Origin: Neorhizobium galegae bv. officinalis
GTDB lineage: Bacteria; Pseudomonadota; Alphaproteobacteria; Rhizobiales; Rhizobiaceae
NCBI GenBank assembly: GCA_000985875.1
Contig: CCRI01000011.1
Span: 124,001-188,000, forward strand
Length of the DNA stretch: 64,000 nt
Reading direction: 5' to 3'
Shown here piece by piece: positions 51,754 to 62,702 of the stretch. The position numbers and the translations under genes were made by a program. Position 1 is the stretch's first letter, and each line of letters begins with the position of its first letter. Under the pieces are notes generated by a model that saw only the letters and a list, made by a program, of their open reading frames with translations, ran no database searches and was not told the DNA's origin.

Positions 51754-54707
51754 CCTCCTATCGCCTCGGCTCCGGCGGCGCGATCAATCGTGGCCAGTCG
51801 CTCACCTTCACCTTCGACGGCCGTAGCTACAAGGGTTTCGACGGTGATACGCTCGCCTCGGCGCTGCTTGCCAACGATCAGATGCTGATGGCCCGCAGCT
51901 TCAAGTACCACCGTCCGCGCGGCGTGGTGACGGCAGGTTCCGCCGAACCCAATGCGCTGATGACGATCGGGTCCGGCGCGCGGGCCGAGCCGAACGCCCG
52001 AGCGACCGTGGTGGAGCTCTACAATGGCCTCACTGCTGCCAGCCAGAACCGCTGGCCGTCGCTGAAGCATGATTTCGGCGCGGTGAACGATCTCTTCTCG
52101 CCGTTTCTCGGCGCCGGGTTCTACTACAAGACCTTCATGTGGCCGGGCGTGCTTTGGGAAAAGCTCTACGAGCCGCTGATCCGCCGTGCCGCGGGGCTCG
52201 GCAAGGCCACGATGCAGGCCGATCCCGACCGTTACGAAAAGTCCTGGGCGCATTGCGACCTGCTGGTGATCGGCGCGGGGCCGAGCGGCCTGATGGCGGC
52301 GCTTACTGCCGGCCGGGCCGGGGTTCGGGTCATTCTGGCCGACGAGGGGTTCAGGTTCGGCGGTTCGCTGCTGTCGGAAAGCGCTGCGGTCGGCGGCCAG
52401 CCGGCGGCGGAATTCGCCGCTGAGGTCGTCGAGGAACTGGCCACGCTGCCGAACGTGACGCTGATGCCGCGCACGACCGTGTTCGGCTGGTATGACGACA
52501 TGGTGTTCGGTGCGGTCGAGCGGGTGCAGAAACATGTGGCCTCGCCATCGCCGGACCTGCCGATGGAGCGGCTGTGGCGCATCGTTGCCAAACGCGCGAT
52601 CCTCGCCACCGGGGCGGAGGAACGACCTCTCGTTTTTGGCGGCAATGACAAGCCGGGAGTGATGACGGCCGGGGCTGCGCGCACCTATCTCAACCGCTAC
52701 GGCGTTGCTGTCGGCGGCAAGGTCGCGGTCTTCACCAATGGCGGCTCCGGGTATCGCACGGCCGCCGACCTGCTCGCTCAGGGTGTCGACGTCACCGCGA
52801 TCATCGACGCGCGGCCGCAATCGGCCGATCCGGTGCCGGAGGGCATCCGCATCATCCGCAACGGCTCGGTGATCGCCACCAAGGGGCGCTATCGCATCGA
52901 CGGGCTGATCGCCGAGCGCTCCGGCTTCGAGGAAGTGATCGGATGCGATGCGCTGGCGATGTCCGGCGGCTGGTCTCCGATCGTGCATCTGATGTGCCAG
53001 CGCGGCGCCAAGCCCGTGTGGTCCGACGAGAAACAGGCATTCCTGGCGCCCGACGTGGGCGGAGCTTTCGTGGCTGCCGGTGCGGCTGCCGGCCAGGCGT
53101 CGCTCGGCGAATGCCTGACGGATGGTGCGGCCAAGGGGCATGCCGCACTCGAAGCGCTGGGCAGGCTGGTCGGCACGCTTGGAACGCCCGAGGTCGAGGG
53201 CGAATACGATCCGTCATTCGCGCCGCTCTGGTACGTTCCGGGCGCCCGGGACAAGGCCTTCGTCGATTTCCAGAACGACGTGCATGTCGGCGATCTCGGC
53301 CTCGCCCAACGGGAAGGTTTCCGCCATATCGAGCACACCAAGCGTTATACGACCGCCGGCATGGCGACCGACCAGGGCAAGCTCGCCAATGTCAACACGG
53401 CCGGCATCGTCGCCGGGATGCGCGGGGTATCGCCCGCCGAGATCGGCACCACCACATTCCGGCCGTTCTACACGCCGGTCTCCTTCGGCGCTCTCGCCGG
53501 CACGGCTCGGGCCGAACATGCAGCTCCGGTGCGCACTTCGCCGCTGCATGGCTGGGCAAGGAAGAACGGCGCGACCTTTGTGGAATCCGGCCCCTGGTAC
53601 CGTTCCGCCTGGTTCCCGACGGATGGCGAAAAGACCTGGCGGGAAAGCGTCGATCGCGAGGTCCTGAACGTTCGCGTCAATGCCGGGCTATGCGATGTCT
53701 CCACCCTCGGCAAGATCGAAATCTTCGGTCGAGGTGCGGCGGAATTCCTCGACCGGATCTATTCGAACAGTTTTCTGAAACTGCCGGTCGGAAGGGCGCG
53801 TTACGGGCTGATGCTGCGCGAGGATGGCATCGTCTTCGACGACGGCACCGCGAGCCGGCTTTCCGAAAACCACTATGTGATGACCACGACGACGGCCTAT
53901 GCCGCCGAGGTTCTCGCTCATCTCGAATTTTCGGCCCAGACCTTCTGGCCGGAACTCGACGTGCGCTTCGTCTCCTCGACGGATCAGTGGGCGCAGATGT
54001 CGCTTGCCGGACCGAAGGCGCGGATCATCATGAGCCGCGTCGTTCAGGACGATATTTCCGATGCGGCCTTCCCCTTCCTCGCCGCCAGGGAGGTGGTGCT
54101 GCGCGGCGGGCTGAAGGCGCGGCTCTTCCGCATCTCCTTCTCCGGCGAGCTCGCCTACGAGCTTGCTGTGCCGGCTGGCTACGGTGAGGCGGTCGCCGAT
54201 GCGATCATGGATGCGGGCCGCGAGGAGGGCATCTGCGCCTATGGCGTCGAGGCCTTGAATGTGCTGCGGGTCGAGAAGGGGCATGTCACCCACAGCGAGC
54301 TCGATGGCCGCACCACCGCGGACGATGTCGGGCTCGGCCGGATGATGGCGATGCAGAAGCCGGATTTCATCGGCAAACGGCTCTCGATGCGATTCGGGCT
54401 GACAGCCGCAGACCGTCTGCAACTCGTCGGATTGAAGCCGGTCGAGGCCGACAAGGAGATCAAGGCCGGTGCGCATCTGCTGAAAGACGGTGCAAAACCG
54501 TCGACGGCGAACGACCAGGGTTTCGTCTCCTCAGCCTGCTTTTCACCGACGCTCGGGCATTTCATCGCGCTCGGCATGCTGAAGTCCGGGCGCGAGCGGA
54601 TCGGCGAACGGGTCATGGTCTGGGATGGGTTGCGCGGCTCGGAAGTGCTCAGCGAAGTCTGCCCGCCGGTGTTCGTCGATCCCGAAAACAGCAAACTGCA
54701 TCTCTGA
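51750..54707 (+). CDS. soxA: Sarcosine oxidase alpha subunit
   Basis: A 985-residue subunit. An N-terminal ferredoxin-like part (TFTFDGRSYKGFDGDTLASAL, about residues 12-32) precedes a pyridine-nucleotide fold (DLLVIGAGPSGLMAALTAGRAG near 168), and a C-terminal aminomethyltransferase (GcvT-like) domain from about 600 binds tetrahydrofolate to capture the methyl carbon as methylene-folate. It overlaps soxD by four bases; soxG begins 10 bases after it. Confidence 0.95.
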   Translation: MTSYRLGSGGAINRGQSLTFTFDGRSYKGFDGDTLASALLANDQMLMARSFKYHRPRGVVTAGSAEPNALMTIGSGARAEPNARATVVELYNGLTAASQNRWPSLKHDFGAVNDLFSPFLGAGFYYKTFMWPGVLWEKLYEPLIRRAAGLGKATMQADPDRYEKSWAHCDLLVIGAGPSGLMAALTAGRAGVRVILADEGFRFGGSLLSESAAVGGQPAAEFAAEVVEELATLPNVTLMPRTTVFGWYDDMVFGAVERVQKHVASPSPDLPMERLWRIVAKRAILATGAEERPLVFGGNDKPGVMTAGAARTYLNRYGVAVGGKVAVFTNGGSGYRTAADLLAQGVDVTAIIDARPQSADPVPEGIRIIRNGSVIATKGRYRIDGLIAERSGFEEVIGCDALAMSGGWSPIVHLMCQRGAKPVWSDEKQAFLAPDVGGAFVAAGAAAGQASLGECLTDGAAKGHAALEALGRLVGTLGTPEVEGEYDPSFAPLWYVPGARDKAFVDFQNDVHVGDLGLAQREGFRHIEHTKRYTTAGMATDQGKLANVNTAGIVAGMRGVSPAEIGTTTFRPFYTPVSFGALAGTARAEHAAPVRTSPLHGWARKNGATFVESGPWYRSAWFPTDGEKTWRESVDREVLNVRVNAGLCDVSTLGKIEIFGRGAAEFLDRIYSNSFLKLPVGRARYGLMLREDGIVFDDGTASRLSENHYVMTTTTAYAAEVLAHLEFSAQTFWPELDVRFVSSTDQWAQMSLAGPKARIIMSRVVQDDISDAAFPFLAAREVVLRGGLKARLFRISFSGELAYELAVPAGYGEAVADAIMDAGREEGICAYGVEALNVLRVEKGHVTHSELDGRTTADDVGLGRMMAMQKPDFIGKRLSMRFGLTAADRLQLVGLKPVEADKEIKAGAHLLKDGAKPSTANDQGFVSSACFSPTLGHFIALGMLKSGRERIGERVMVWDGLRGSEVLSEVCPPVFVDPENSKLHL

Positions 54708-54717
54708 GGGCTGCGTG

Positions 54718-55266
54718 ATGTCGATCAATCTTCTCCACCGGCATGCCCTCGAGGATCATATCTCCGGTTTCGAGACGGATCCCAATCCGAACCACCTCTG
54801 CGTCATCCGCCGGCCGGTGATCTTCTCGGTTCTCGCCCACGAGGGCCAGGAGACAGCCGTCGCCGAGGCCTTGTGGAATGCCGAGGATGTGGCGCCGCGC
54901 TTCTGCAGCCCGTCCGAATGGTTCGCCGTATCGCGGACGCTCGGAGCCGAGACGGTCGCCGGCACGCTGTCCGAAATCGCCGGAGCGTCCGTCGTCGACC
55001 AGAGCGACGGCCGCGTGCTCATGGAAATCTCCGGTCCGAGCGTGCGAACGATTCTGGCCAAATGCGTGGCGATCGACCTGCATCCGGAGGTCTTCGAGGA
55101 GGGCCATTCAGCCTCGATGCTGTGCTGCCACGCGGAGGCGAATGTCGCCCGCACCGGAGCCGACAGGTTCGAGATCATCGTGCCGCGCTCGCTTGCCGGC
55201 TCGGTCTTCGAACTGCTGATGGAAATGGGCCGGGAGCATGCGCTGACCCGCGGCTTCGCTGGCTGA
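54718..55266 (+). CDS. soxG: Sarcosine oxidase gamma subunit
   Basis: A 182-residue subunit with a GcvT-like partial fold. CSPSEWFAVSRTLGAETVAG in the middle and HVARTGADRF-like NVARTGADRFEIIVPRSLA in the C-terminal part are typical of SoxG. The ATG at 54718 (MSINLLHRH) lies 10 bases after soxA. It ends the operon, followed by an intrinsic terminator. No glyA, folD or purU lies beside the operon. Confidence 0.9.
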   Translation: MSINLLHRHALEDHISGFETDPNPNHLCVIRRPVIFSVLAHEGQETAVAEALWNAEDVAPRFCSPSEWFAVSRTLGAETVAGTLSEIAGASVVDQSDGRVLMEISGPSVRTILAKCVAIDLHPEVFEEGHSASMLCCHAEANVARTGADRFEIIVPRSLAGSVFELLMEMGREHALTRGFAG

Positions 55267-55339
55267 ACGCGGAACCTGCGGGGCGACGGGTCGATCTGGA
55301 TTTGACGTTAACCGCGGGACGATCTTTAATTTCGAAAAC

Positions 55340-55382
55340 CCGGCAGCTTGGCTAATTTTTCGACAGAAGTTGCCGGTTTTTT
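55340..55382 (+). terminator. soxBDAG terminator
   Basis: CCGGCAGCTT (55340-55349) pairs with AAGTTGCCGG (55367-55376) with one wobble, followed by TTTTTT (55377-55382). Confidence 0.82.
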
Positions 55383-55500
55383 GGAATTTCTGATCTTTGT
55401 GTTGCCACGCTGTTGAGAAATGCCGCGATTTTGTCGATCTCGCGCCTTTTTGTCTTCACATTCCTTGCGAAAACGTTATGGAATGCGCCAAAGAACGTAA

Positions 55501-55550
55501 GATCCCGCAAGGGGCAAATAAACGAGATGCGGCCCTTCCGGGATCGCATC
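55501..55550 (+). promoter_or_regulatory. Two mutually exclusive stems in the livH leader
   Basis: GATCCCG (55501-55507) can pair with CGGGATC (55539-55545). GATGCG (55526-55531) can pair with CGCATC (55545-55550). The second stem ends two bases before AGGGGAAA, the livH ribosome site, and the two cannot fully form together. Confidence 0.35.
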
Positions 55551-55563
55551 CAGGGGAAAATAT

Positions 55564-56466
<903 letters not shown>

Positions 56467-56467
56467 C

Positions 56468-57856
56468 ATGACAGCTGCAACCGAAACCGGTCATCCGAAC
56501 GTACTTGCCAAGGCGGTACGGGAAGGGATTTTCGCCGGCGTCATCTCCTTCTTCATGTTCCTGCTGTTCGTCGGCGTCGAAACCTATCAGGACATCAACA
56601 ACGCGCTCGTCTGGCGCACCCGCTGGGGTCTTCTGGCGATCTTCGTGCTGGTTGCGGCGGTCAGCCGCTTCCTCACCGTCGCGTTCATCAAACCGCATAT
56701 CGACCGTCGCAAGCTCGCCAAGGCAAAAAGCGGCGTTCTGGAAGTTTCCGAGCAGAAGAACTTCTTCCACCGGCATTTCCTGAAGATCGCGCTGATCTTC
56801 CTGCTGGTCTATCCCTTCCTGTCGCTGCTCATCGTCGGCAAGCAGGGTTCGCTGAAATATGTCGACAATTTCGGCATCCAGATCCTCATCTACGTGATGC
56901 TCGCCTGGGGCCTGAACATCGTTGTCGGCCTCGCCGGATTGCTCGACCTCGGTTATGTCGCCTTCTATGCGGTCGGTGCCTATTCCTACGCGCTGCTGTC
57001 CTCCTATTTCGGCTTTTCCTTCTGGCTGCTGCTGCCGATGTCGGGCATTCTCGCGGCGCTCTGGGGCATCATCCTCGGCTTCCCGGTTCTGAGGCTCAGG
57101 GGCGACTATCTCGCCATCGTGACGCTCGCCTTCGGGGAAATCATCCGCCTGGTGCTGATCAACTGGACCGAGGTGACCAAGGGAACATTCGGGATATCGG
57201 GTATCGCCAAGGCCTCGTTCTTCGGTATCTGGTCCTTCGATACCGGCAGCGCGAACAGTTTCGTCAAGGCCTGGGGCCTGTCGGCTTCTTCGGTCTACTA
57301 CAAGATTTTCCTGTTCTACATCATCCTGGCGCTCTGCATGCTCACCGCCTACGTCACCATCCGGCTTCGGCGCATGCCGATCGGTCGGGCCTGGGAAGCG
57401 TTGCGCGAGGACGAGATCGCCTGCCGTTCGCTCGGCATCAACACCGTTACCACCAAGCTGACCGCCTTTGCGACCGGTGCGATGTTCGGCGGTTTCGCGG
57501 GTTCCTTCTTCGCCGCCCGACAGGGTTTCGTGTCGCCGGAGAGTTTCGTCTTCCTGGAATCGGCCGTGATCCTGGCAATCGTCGTTCTCGGCGGCATGGG
57601 CTCGCTGACCGGCATCGCGATCGCCGCGGTGGTGATGGTGGGCGGTACCGAGGTGCTGCGCGAAATGTCCTTCCTCAAGGCCGTGTTCGGGCCTGACTTC
57701 ACGCCTGAACTCTACCGCATGCTGCTCTTCGGCCTGGCGATGATCATCGTCATGCTGTTCAAGCCGCGCGGCTTCGTCGGATCGCGAGAACCGACGGCCT
57801 TCCTCAAGGAGCGCAGGGCGGTCTCCGGAAGCTTTACCAAGGAGGGCCACGGCTGA
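56468..57856 (+). CDS. livM: Branched-chain amino acid ABC transporter permease LivM
   Basis: A 462-residue permease. The first 130 residues carry extra membrane helices common in rhizobial LivM. The core has [23 protein letters not shown] (split around Leu-Gly) and the EAA-type loop [19 protein letters not shown]. It starts one base after livH and overlaps livG by one base. It pairs with LivH. Confidence 0.93.
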   Translation: MTAATETGHPNVLAKAVREGIFAGVISFFMFLLFVGVETYQDINNALVWRTRWGLLAIFVLVAAVSRFLTVAFIKPHIDRRKLAKAKSGVLEVSEQKNFFHRHFLKIALIFLLVYPFLSLLIVGKQGSLKYVDNFGIQILIYVMLAWGLNIVVGLAGLLDLGYVAFYAVGAYSYALLSSYFGFSFWLLLPMSGILAALWGIILGFPVLRLRGDYLAIVTLAFGEIIRLVLINWTEVTKGTFGISGIAKASFFGIWSFDTGSANSFVKAWGLSASSVYYKIFLFYIILALCMLTAYVTIRLRRMPIGRAWEALREDEIACRSLGINTVTTKLTAFATGAMFGGFAGSFFAARQGFVSPESFVFLESAVILAIVVLGGMGSLTGIAIAAVVMVGGTEVLREMSFLKAVFGPDFTPELYRMLLFGLAMIIVMLFKPRGFVGSREPTAFLKERRAVSGSFTKEGHG

Positions 57857-58722
57857 TGGCTCTCGGAACGACGACAATGACGAACGATACGATCCTCAAG
57901 GTCGAACACCTGTCGATGAAGTTCGGCGGCTTGATGGCCATCAACGATCTCTCGCTGGAGGTACGGCGCGGCGAGATCACCGCGCTGATCGGGCCGAACG
58001 GCGCGGGCAAGACCACGGTGTTCAACTGCATCACCGGCTTCTACAAGCCGACCATGGGCATGCTCACCCTGCAGCGCAGGGACGGCAAGGAGTTCCTGCT
58101 GGAACGGCTGCGCGATTTCGAAATCCCGAAGCTCGCCGGCGTCGCCCGCACCTTTCAGAACATCCGCCTGTTCTCGGGCCTGACCGTTCTCGAAAACCTG
58201 CTGGTCGCGCAGCATAATGCGCTGATGAAGGCGTCGGGCTACACCATCCTCGGGCTCCTCGGTCTGCCGGCCTATAACAAGGCCGTCGATGCCTCGATCG
58301 AGAAGGCGAAATACTGGCTCGACAAGGCAGATCTGACGGATCGTGCCGACGACCCTGCCGGCGACCTCCCCTACGGTGCCCAGCGGCGCCTGGAAATCGC
58401 CCGCGCGATGTGCACCAACCCGGAACTGCTGTGCCTCGACGAACCGGCTGCCGGCCTCAACCCGCGTGAATCTGCGGCGCTCAACACGCTGTTGCACCTG
58501 ATCCGCGACGAGGGTGCTTCGATCCTGCTGATCGAGCACGACATGTCGGTGGTCATGGAGATTTCCGACCATGTCGTGGTGCTGGAATACGGCCAGAAGA
58601 TATCCGACGGCTCGCCGGACCATGTGAAGAACGACCCACGAGTGATCGCCGCGTATCTCGGCGTCGAGGATGACGAGGTGGAAGAGGTGATTGCGGTAGA
58701 ACTCGAGGGAGGCAATCACTGA
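57856..58722 (+). CDS. livG: Branched-chain amino acid ABC transporter ATP-binding protein LivG
   Basis: A 288-residue ATPase with Walker A GPNGAGKTT near residue 46, the LivG insert, signature-like LPYGAQRRLEIARAM, Walker B LLCLDEPAAGLNP and switch His in LIEHDMSVVM. It overlaps both neighbouring genes by one base. Confidence 0.94.
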   Translation: MALGTTTMTNDTILKVEHLSMKFGGLMAINDLSLEVRRGEITALIGPNGAGKTTVFNCITGFYKPTMGMLTLQRRDGKEFLLERLRDFEIPKLAGVARTFQNIRLFSGLTVLENLLVAQHNALMKASGYTILGLLGLPAYNKAVDASIEKAKYWLDKADLTDRADDPAGDLPYGAQRRLEIARAMCTNPELLCLDEPAAGLNPRESAALNTLLHLIRDEGASILLIEHDMSVVMEISDHVVVLEYGQKISDGSPDHVKNDPRVIAAYLGVEDDEVEEVIAVELEGGNH

Positions 58723-59450
58723 TGGCGGCCGAATCCCTCCTGAAAGTCGAGTCTGTCGAGACCTACTACGGCAATATCCGTGCGCTCGCAGGCGTCGATA
58801 TCGAAGTCAACAAGGGTGAGATCGTCAGCCTGATCGGCGCCAACGGCGCCGGCAAGTCGACCCTGATGATGACCATCTGCGGCAGCCCGCAGGCCCGAAC
58901 CGGCTCGATCATCTTTGACGGCGAGGACATCACCAAGCTGCCGACGCACCTGATCGCGCGGCGCCGCATCGCCCAGTCTCCGGAAGGCCGGCGCATCTTT
59001 CCGCGCATGACCGTCTATGAAAACCTGCAGATGGGCGCCGGTCTCGACAATCTCAAATATTTCAGCGAGGACGTCGAGAAGATCTTCACGCTCTTCCCGC
59101 GCCTCAAGGAACGCCAGAGCCAGCGCGGCGGCACGCTTTCGGGCGGCGAGCAGCAGATGCTGTCGATCGGGCGCGCGCTGATGGCGCGGCCGAAGCTGCT
59201 GCTGCTGGACGAGCCCTCGCTGGGCTTGGCGCCGCTGATCGTCAAGGGCATTTTCGAGGCGATCAAGAAGCTGAACCAGGAAGAGGGGTTGACCGTCTTC
59301 CTCGTCGAGCAGAACGCGTTCGCGGCACTGAAACTCTCCGACCGTGGCTATGTGATGGTCAACGGCAAGGTGACGATGAGCGGTTCCGGAAAAGAGCTTC
59401 TCGCCAATCCGGAAGTGCGCGCCGCCTACCTTGAAGGTGGACGGCATTGA
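58722..59450 (+). CDS. livF: Branched-chain amino acid ABC transporter ATP-binding protein LivF
   Basis: A 242-residue ATPase with Walker A GANGAGKST near residue 38, signature LSGGEQQMLSIGRALM, Walker B LLLLDEPSLGLAP and the C-terminal FLVEQNAFAAL. It is the second ATPase of the importer. Confidence 0.94.
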   Translation: MAAESLLKVESVETYYGNIRALAGVDIEVNKGEIVSLIGANGAGKSTLMMTICGSPQARTGSIIFDGEDITKLPTHLIARRRIAQSPEGRRIFPRMTVYENLQMGAGLDNLKYFSEDVEKIFTLFPRLKERQSQRGGTLSGGEQQMLSIGRALMARPKLLLLDEPSLGLAPLIVKGIFEAIKKLNQEEGLTVFLVEQNAFAALKLSDRGYVMVNGKVTMSGSGKELLANPEVRAAYLEGGRH

Positions 59451-59489
59451 TCGTTAAGGTTGTGTTAATGGCAGCCGGAGGAATTTAGG

Positions 59490-59843
59490 ATGCAGGGACT
59501 GTTTTTCGAAAGCGACAGCGGCGTGCGGTACCTCTTGCGTTTCCTCGTGCTGATCATCGGTTTCTGGACTGCCTGGCGCTCGGGCAGGGCCGCCGCCGAG
59601 GGCTGGAACGGCTATCCGACGGTGGTGGTCTATACGCTTCTGCTCGGCGTCGCGATGCGTTTTCTGCACTTCGCGCTGTTCCAGGGGCCGTTCATCAGCC
59701 CGTTCTACTACATCCTCGATGTGGCCATCCTGCTCGTCTTTTCGAGCGCCGGATTCCGCATTCGCCGGACGCGCCAGATGGTGCAGAATTACTATTGGCT
59801 CTACGAGCCGACTTCCGCTTTCTCCTTCAAGAAGAAAGATTGA
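59490..59843 (+). CDS. DUF6867-family membrane protein
   Basis: A 117-residue protein with three or so hydrophobic segments (LLRFLVLIIGFWTAW; PTVVVYTLLLGVAMRF; ILDVAILLVFSSAGF) and a C-terminal QNYYWLYEPT. It matches the DUF6867 family, which in Rhizobiales sits in liv operons. It may modulate the transporter, but function is unknown. Confidence 0.75.
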   Translation: MQGLFFESDSGVRYLLRFLVLIIGFWTAWRSGRAAAEGWNGYPTVVVYTLLLGVAMRFLHFALFQGPFISPFYYILDVAILLVFSSAGFRIRRTRQMVQNYYWLYEPTSAFSFKKKD

Positions 59844-59982
59844 CAGCCGAACTTTTCTGCCCTCAGATTAGCTCGGGTTGAAACCATAAGTAACCTAGAG
59901 TGGAACATTTCCGGCGCAGTGATGGTGGGTATTGCGCCCGGTTTCGAAAAATCAGCTCACCTAAAAAATTGGGAGTAACTCG

Positions 59983-61107
59983 ATGAAGAAGTCTCTTCTT
60001 TCCGCGGTTGCGCTGACGGCCATGGTCGCCTTCAGCGGTAGCGCATGGGCCGACATCGTTATTGGCGTCGGCGGTCCGCTCACGGGTCCGAACGCCGCCT
60101 TCGGTGCACAGCTCCAGAAGGGTGCCGAACAGGCTGCAGCCGATATCAATGCCGCTGGCGGCATCAACGGCGAAAAGATCAAAATCGTCCTCGGCGACGA
60201 CGTGTCGGACCCCAAGCAGGGCATCTCGGTTGCCAACAAGTTTGCTTCCGACGGCGTCAAGTACGTGGTCGGCCACTTCAACTCGGGCGTTTCCATCCCG
60301 GCTTCCAAGGAAGTCTATGCCGAAAACGGCATGCTGGAAATCACCCCGGCTGCGACCAACCCGGTCTTCACCGAGCGTGGCCTGTGGAACGTGTTCCGTA
60401 CCTGCGGCCGTGACGACCAGCAGGGCGGCGTTGCCGGCGCCTACCTCGCCGACAAGTTCAAGACTGCCAAGATCGCCATCATCGACGACAAGACGCCTTA
60501 CGGCCAGGGCCTTGCCGAAGAAACCAAGAAGGCTATGAACGCCAAGGGCCTCAAGGAAGTCATCCGCGAAGGCGTCAACGTCGGCGACAAGGACTTCTCG
60601 GCGCTCATCTCCAAGATGAAGGAAGCCGGCGTCACGATCATCTACTGGGGCGGTCTCCACACCGAAGCCGGCCTGATCATCCGCCAGGCCAAGGACCAGG
60701 GCCTCAAGGCGACCCTCGTTTCGGGTGACGGCATCGTCTCCAACGAACTTGCCTCCATCGCTGGCGACGCCGTCGCAGGCACGCTCAACACCTTCGGCCC
60801 GGACCCGACGCTGCGTCCGGAAAACAAGGACCTGGTTGCCAAGTTCAAGGCCGCCGGCTTCAACCCGGAAGCCTACACGCTGTATTCCTACGCAGCCGTG
60901 CAGGTCATCGCTGCCGGCATCAAGGCAACCGGCAAGGCTGACGACGCCGAAGCCGTTGCCAAGACGCTGCATGAAAAGGGTCCATTCAAGACCGTTCTCG
61001 GCGACATGGCCTTCGACGCCAAGGGTGACCCGAAGCTTCCCGGCTACATCATGTACGAGTGGAAGAAGGGCCCGGACGGCAAGTACAGCTACTTCCCGCA
61101 GGGCTGA
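59983..61107 (+). CDS. Branched-chain amino acid ABC transporter substrate-binding protein (LivK-like)
   Basis: A 374-residue periplasmic protein with a signal peptide ending AWA. The mature start [21 protein letters not shown] and [16 protein letters not shown] are typical of Leu/Ile/Val-binding proteins (Peripla_BP_6). It lies 139 bases after the DUF6867 gene; that gap holds a weak stem (59913-59938) and likely its own promoter, which would let the binding protein be made in excess. Confidence 0.9.
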   Translation: MKKSLLSAVALTAMVAFSGSAWADIVIGVGGPLTGPNAAFGAQLQKGAEQAAADINAAGGINGEKIKIVLGDDVSDPKQGISVANKFASDGVKYVVGHFNSGVSIPASKEVYAENGMLEITPAATNPVFTERGLWNVFRTCGRDDQQGGVAGAYLADKFKTAKIAIIDDKTPYGQGLAEETKKAMNAKGLKEVIREGVNVGDKDFSALISKMKEAGVTIIYWGGLHTEAGLIIRQAKDQGLKATLVSGDGIVSNELASIAGDAVAGTLNTFGPDPTLRPENKDLVAKFKAAGFNPEAYTLYSYAAVQVIAAGIKATGKADDAEAVAKTLHEKGPFKTVLGDMAFDAKGDPKLPGYIMYEWKKGPDGKYSYFPQG

Positions 61108-61139
61108 GCCGTTATCGGCCAAGCCGCGTTTTAAAAGGG

Positions 61140-61160
61140 AGCCCGGTCAAAAGCCGGGCT
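61140..61160 (+). terminator. Terminator after the binding-protein gene
   Basis: AGCCCGG (61140-61146) pairs with CCGGGCT (61154-61160), followed by TCTTTG. Confidence 0.65.
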
Positions 61161-61203
61161 TCTTTGCGTTTGGTAGGAAGAAGCGTTCTGCAGTTGGCGG
61201 AAG

Positions 61204-61737
61204 TCAACCATCCGGATTTCCATCCACGCGCGTCAGCGCATAAGTCACCGAGTTTATATCTCGCTGAAGGTCATAAAGCTGACAAGCCAGATCGGCGATC
61301 ACGTCGGGTGTAACAGCGTTCAGGCTGACGGTCGTAGATTGCTTTCCTCGCCTATACTCGACCGCTAGTGGCGATACATCGTACATGTCGCCGCTACCAA
61401 ATATCCCGACCTCGATAGCGTCATGTATTGCTCGATGTCGTTGTGTCCTGAGAGCTTCAAATCGGGTTACCGCATCTAAAGCCTGATCCCGTAATCCCGC
61501 ATCGGCAATCATATGAATGCGAAGGCGGACGAAAGCCTCTGCTTTTCTGTCCCAGTTCCTAAGTTTCTGAGCTACGTCCTCTGGCCGCATCTGGTCGGGA
61601 GAGCCGCCCGAAGGAATCTGTGAACATAGTTCAATTAGTTCGTTCTCCGCATAAGCCGCCTGCATCGCCAAATGCCCCAAAGGCTCAATAAATGGTTGGC
61701 GGAATTCGTCCACATTAGGTAAGCGCAAAACGGTCAT
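61204..61737 (-). CDS. Protein of unknown function, possibly HEPN-like
   Basis: A 177-residue helical protein from the ATG at 61737 (an ATG at 61776 would add 13 residues and directly follow the regulator stop). FEALRTQRHRAIHDAIEV near residue 115 contains an R-x4-H pattern like the active-site motif of HEPN ribonucleases, and the earlier QAAYAENELIEL gives a matching helix. GC is visibly lower than in its neighbours, suggesting transfer. The HEPN idea is an inference from one motif; no antitoxin or phage-defence partner gene is adjacent. Confidence 0.45.
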   Translation of the reverse strand: MTVLRLPNVDEFRQPFIEPLGHLAMQAAYAENELIELCSQIPSGGSPDQMRPEDVAQKLRNWDRKAEAFVRLRIHMIADAGLRDQALDAVTRFEALRTQRHRAIHDAIEVGIFGSGDMYDVSPLAVEYRRGKQSTTVSLNAVTPDVIADLACQLYDLQRDINSVTYALTRVDGNPDG

Positions 61738-61778
61738 TCCCTTATCTCTGCAATGACGGTTTAGACGATGGAACATGC

Positions 61779-62702
61779 TCACATTTCGTGCAGCACATGC
61801 GCGGCCTTGACCGCGGCCGAGGCGCGGTTCTCGACGCCGAGCTTCACATAGATCTGTTCCAGATGCTTGTTCACCGTGCGGGCCGAAAGTCCGAGGATAT
61901 CGCCGATGTCGCGGTTCGACTTGCCCTTGGCGATCCACAGCAGCACTTCGGATTCGCGCTGGGTCAGCGGGAAATGCTGTCGCAGCACCTCGTCGTCCGG
62001 GCGTTTGTTGGCGGCCGTCAGGCGGAAGAGATGTTCGTCGGCGCCGATCGCGCCAAGGAACGAGAATTGCAGGCTCGCCTGACCGTTCTGGACGAGGGCG
62101 AAGGCGGCGTCGCGGGCAAAGCCGGGCTTGTCGCGCTCGGCCATCCAGGCGGAAATCCGGCGGGAGACGATGTCGAGCCCGTCGTCGCTGTTGGTCGCCG
62201 CGTTGATCAGCCGTGTTGCCTGCGGCGTCGACCAGTGGATGGCGCCACTCGCCTTGACGGCCAGCAGGTGGCGGCCGGCGGCATCGAGCGCCACGCGGGC
62301 GCTCTGGGCCGAACGGGCATTGGAGAGGTGCACGCGGATGCGGGCGCGCAGTTCGTCGATATTGATCGGCTTGGTGAGGTAGTCGACGCCGCCGGAATCG
62401 AGCGCGTTGACCACATGCTCGGTCTCGGTGAGGCCGGTCATGAAGATGACCGGCACCTGGGTCACGCCGCCGTTGGTCTTGAGCTTCCGGCAGGTCTCGA
62501 ACCCGTCCATGCCGGGCATCACCGCGTCGAGCAGGATGAGGTCGGGCGTGATCCGTTCGACGATGTTGAGCGCCGAGTGGCCGGTCGTGGCGATCAGCAC
62601 GGAGAAGCCGGATTTTTCCAGCGCCTCGGTGAGGAAGCCCAGCGTTTCGGGGCTGTCGTCCACGAGAAGGACGATGTCGCGCGGCAGAGCAGTTTCAGCC
62701 AT
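61779..62702 (-). CDS. Response regulator with receiver and LuxR-type DNA-binding domain
   Basis: A 307-residue regulator. The receiver has LLVDDSPETLGFLTEAL and phospho-acceptor Asp in LILLDAVMPGMDG, with the Lys in YLTKPINID. A middle region of about 90 residues (GRHLLAVKASGAIHWST) is PAS-like in size. The C-terminus is a LuxR/GerE helix-turn-helix (LTQRESEVLLWIAKGKS). It overlaps the end of the hybrid kinase gene by eight bases, so they form a two-component pair. Their stimulus is unknown; the liv binding protein gene is adjacent but convergent. Confidence 0.87.
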   Translation of the reverse strand: MAETALPRDIVLLVDDSPETLGFLTEALEKSGFSVLIATTGHSALNIVERITPDLILLDAVMPGMDGFETCRKLKTNGGVTQVPVIFMTGLTETEHVVNALDSGGVDYLTKPINIDELRARIRVHLSNARSAQSARVALDAAGRHLLAVKASGAIHWSTPQATRLINAATNSDDGLDIVSRRISAWMAERDKPGFARDAAFALVQNGQASLQFSFLGAIGADEHLFRLTAANKRPDDEVLRQHFPLTQRESEVLLWIAKGKSNRDIGDILGLSARTVNKHLEQIYVKLGVENRASAAVKAAHVLHEM

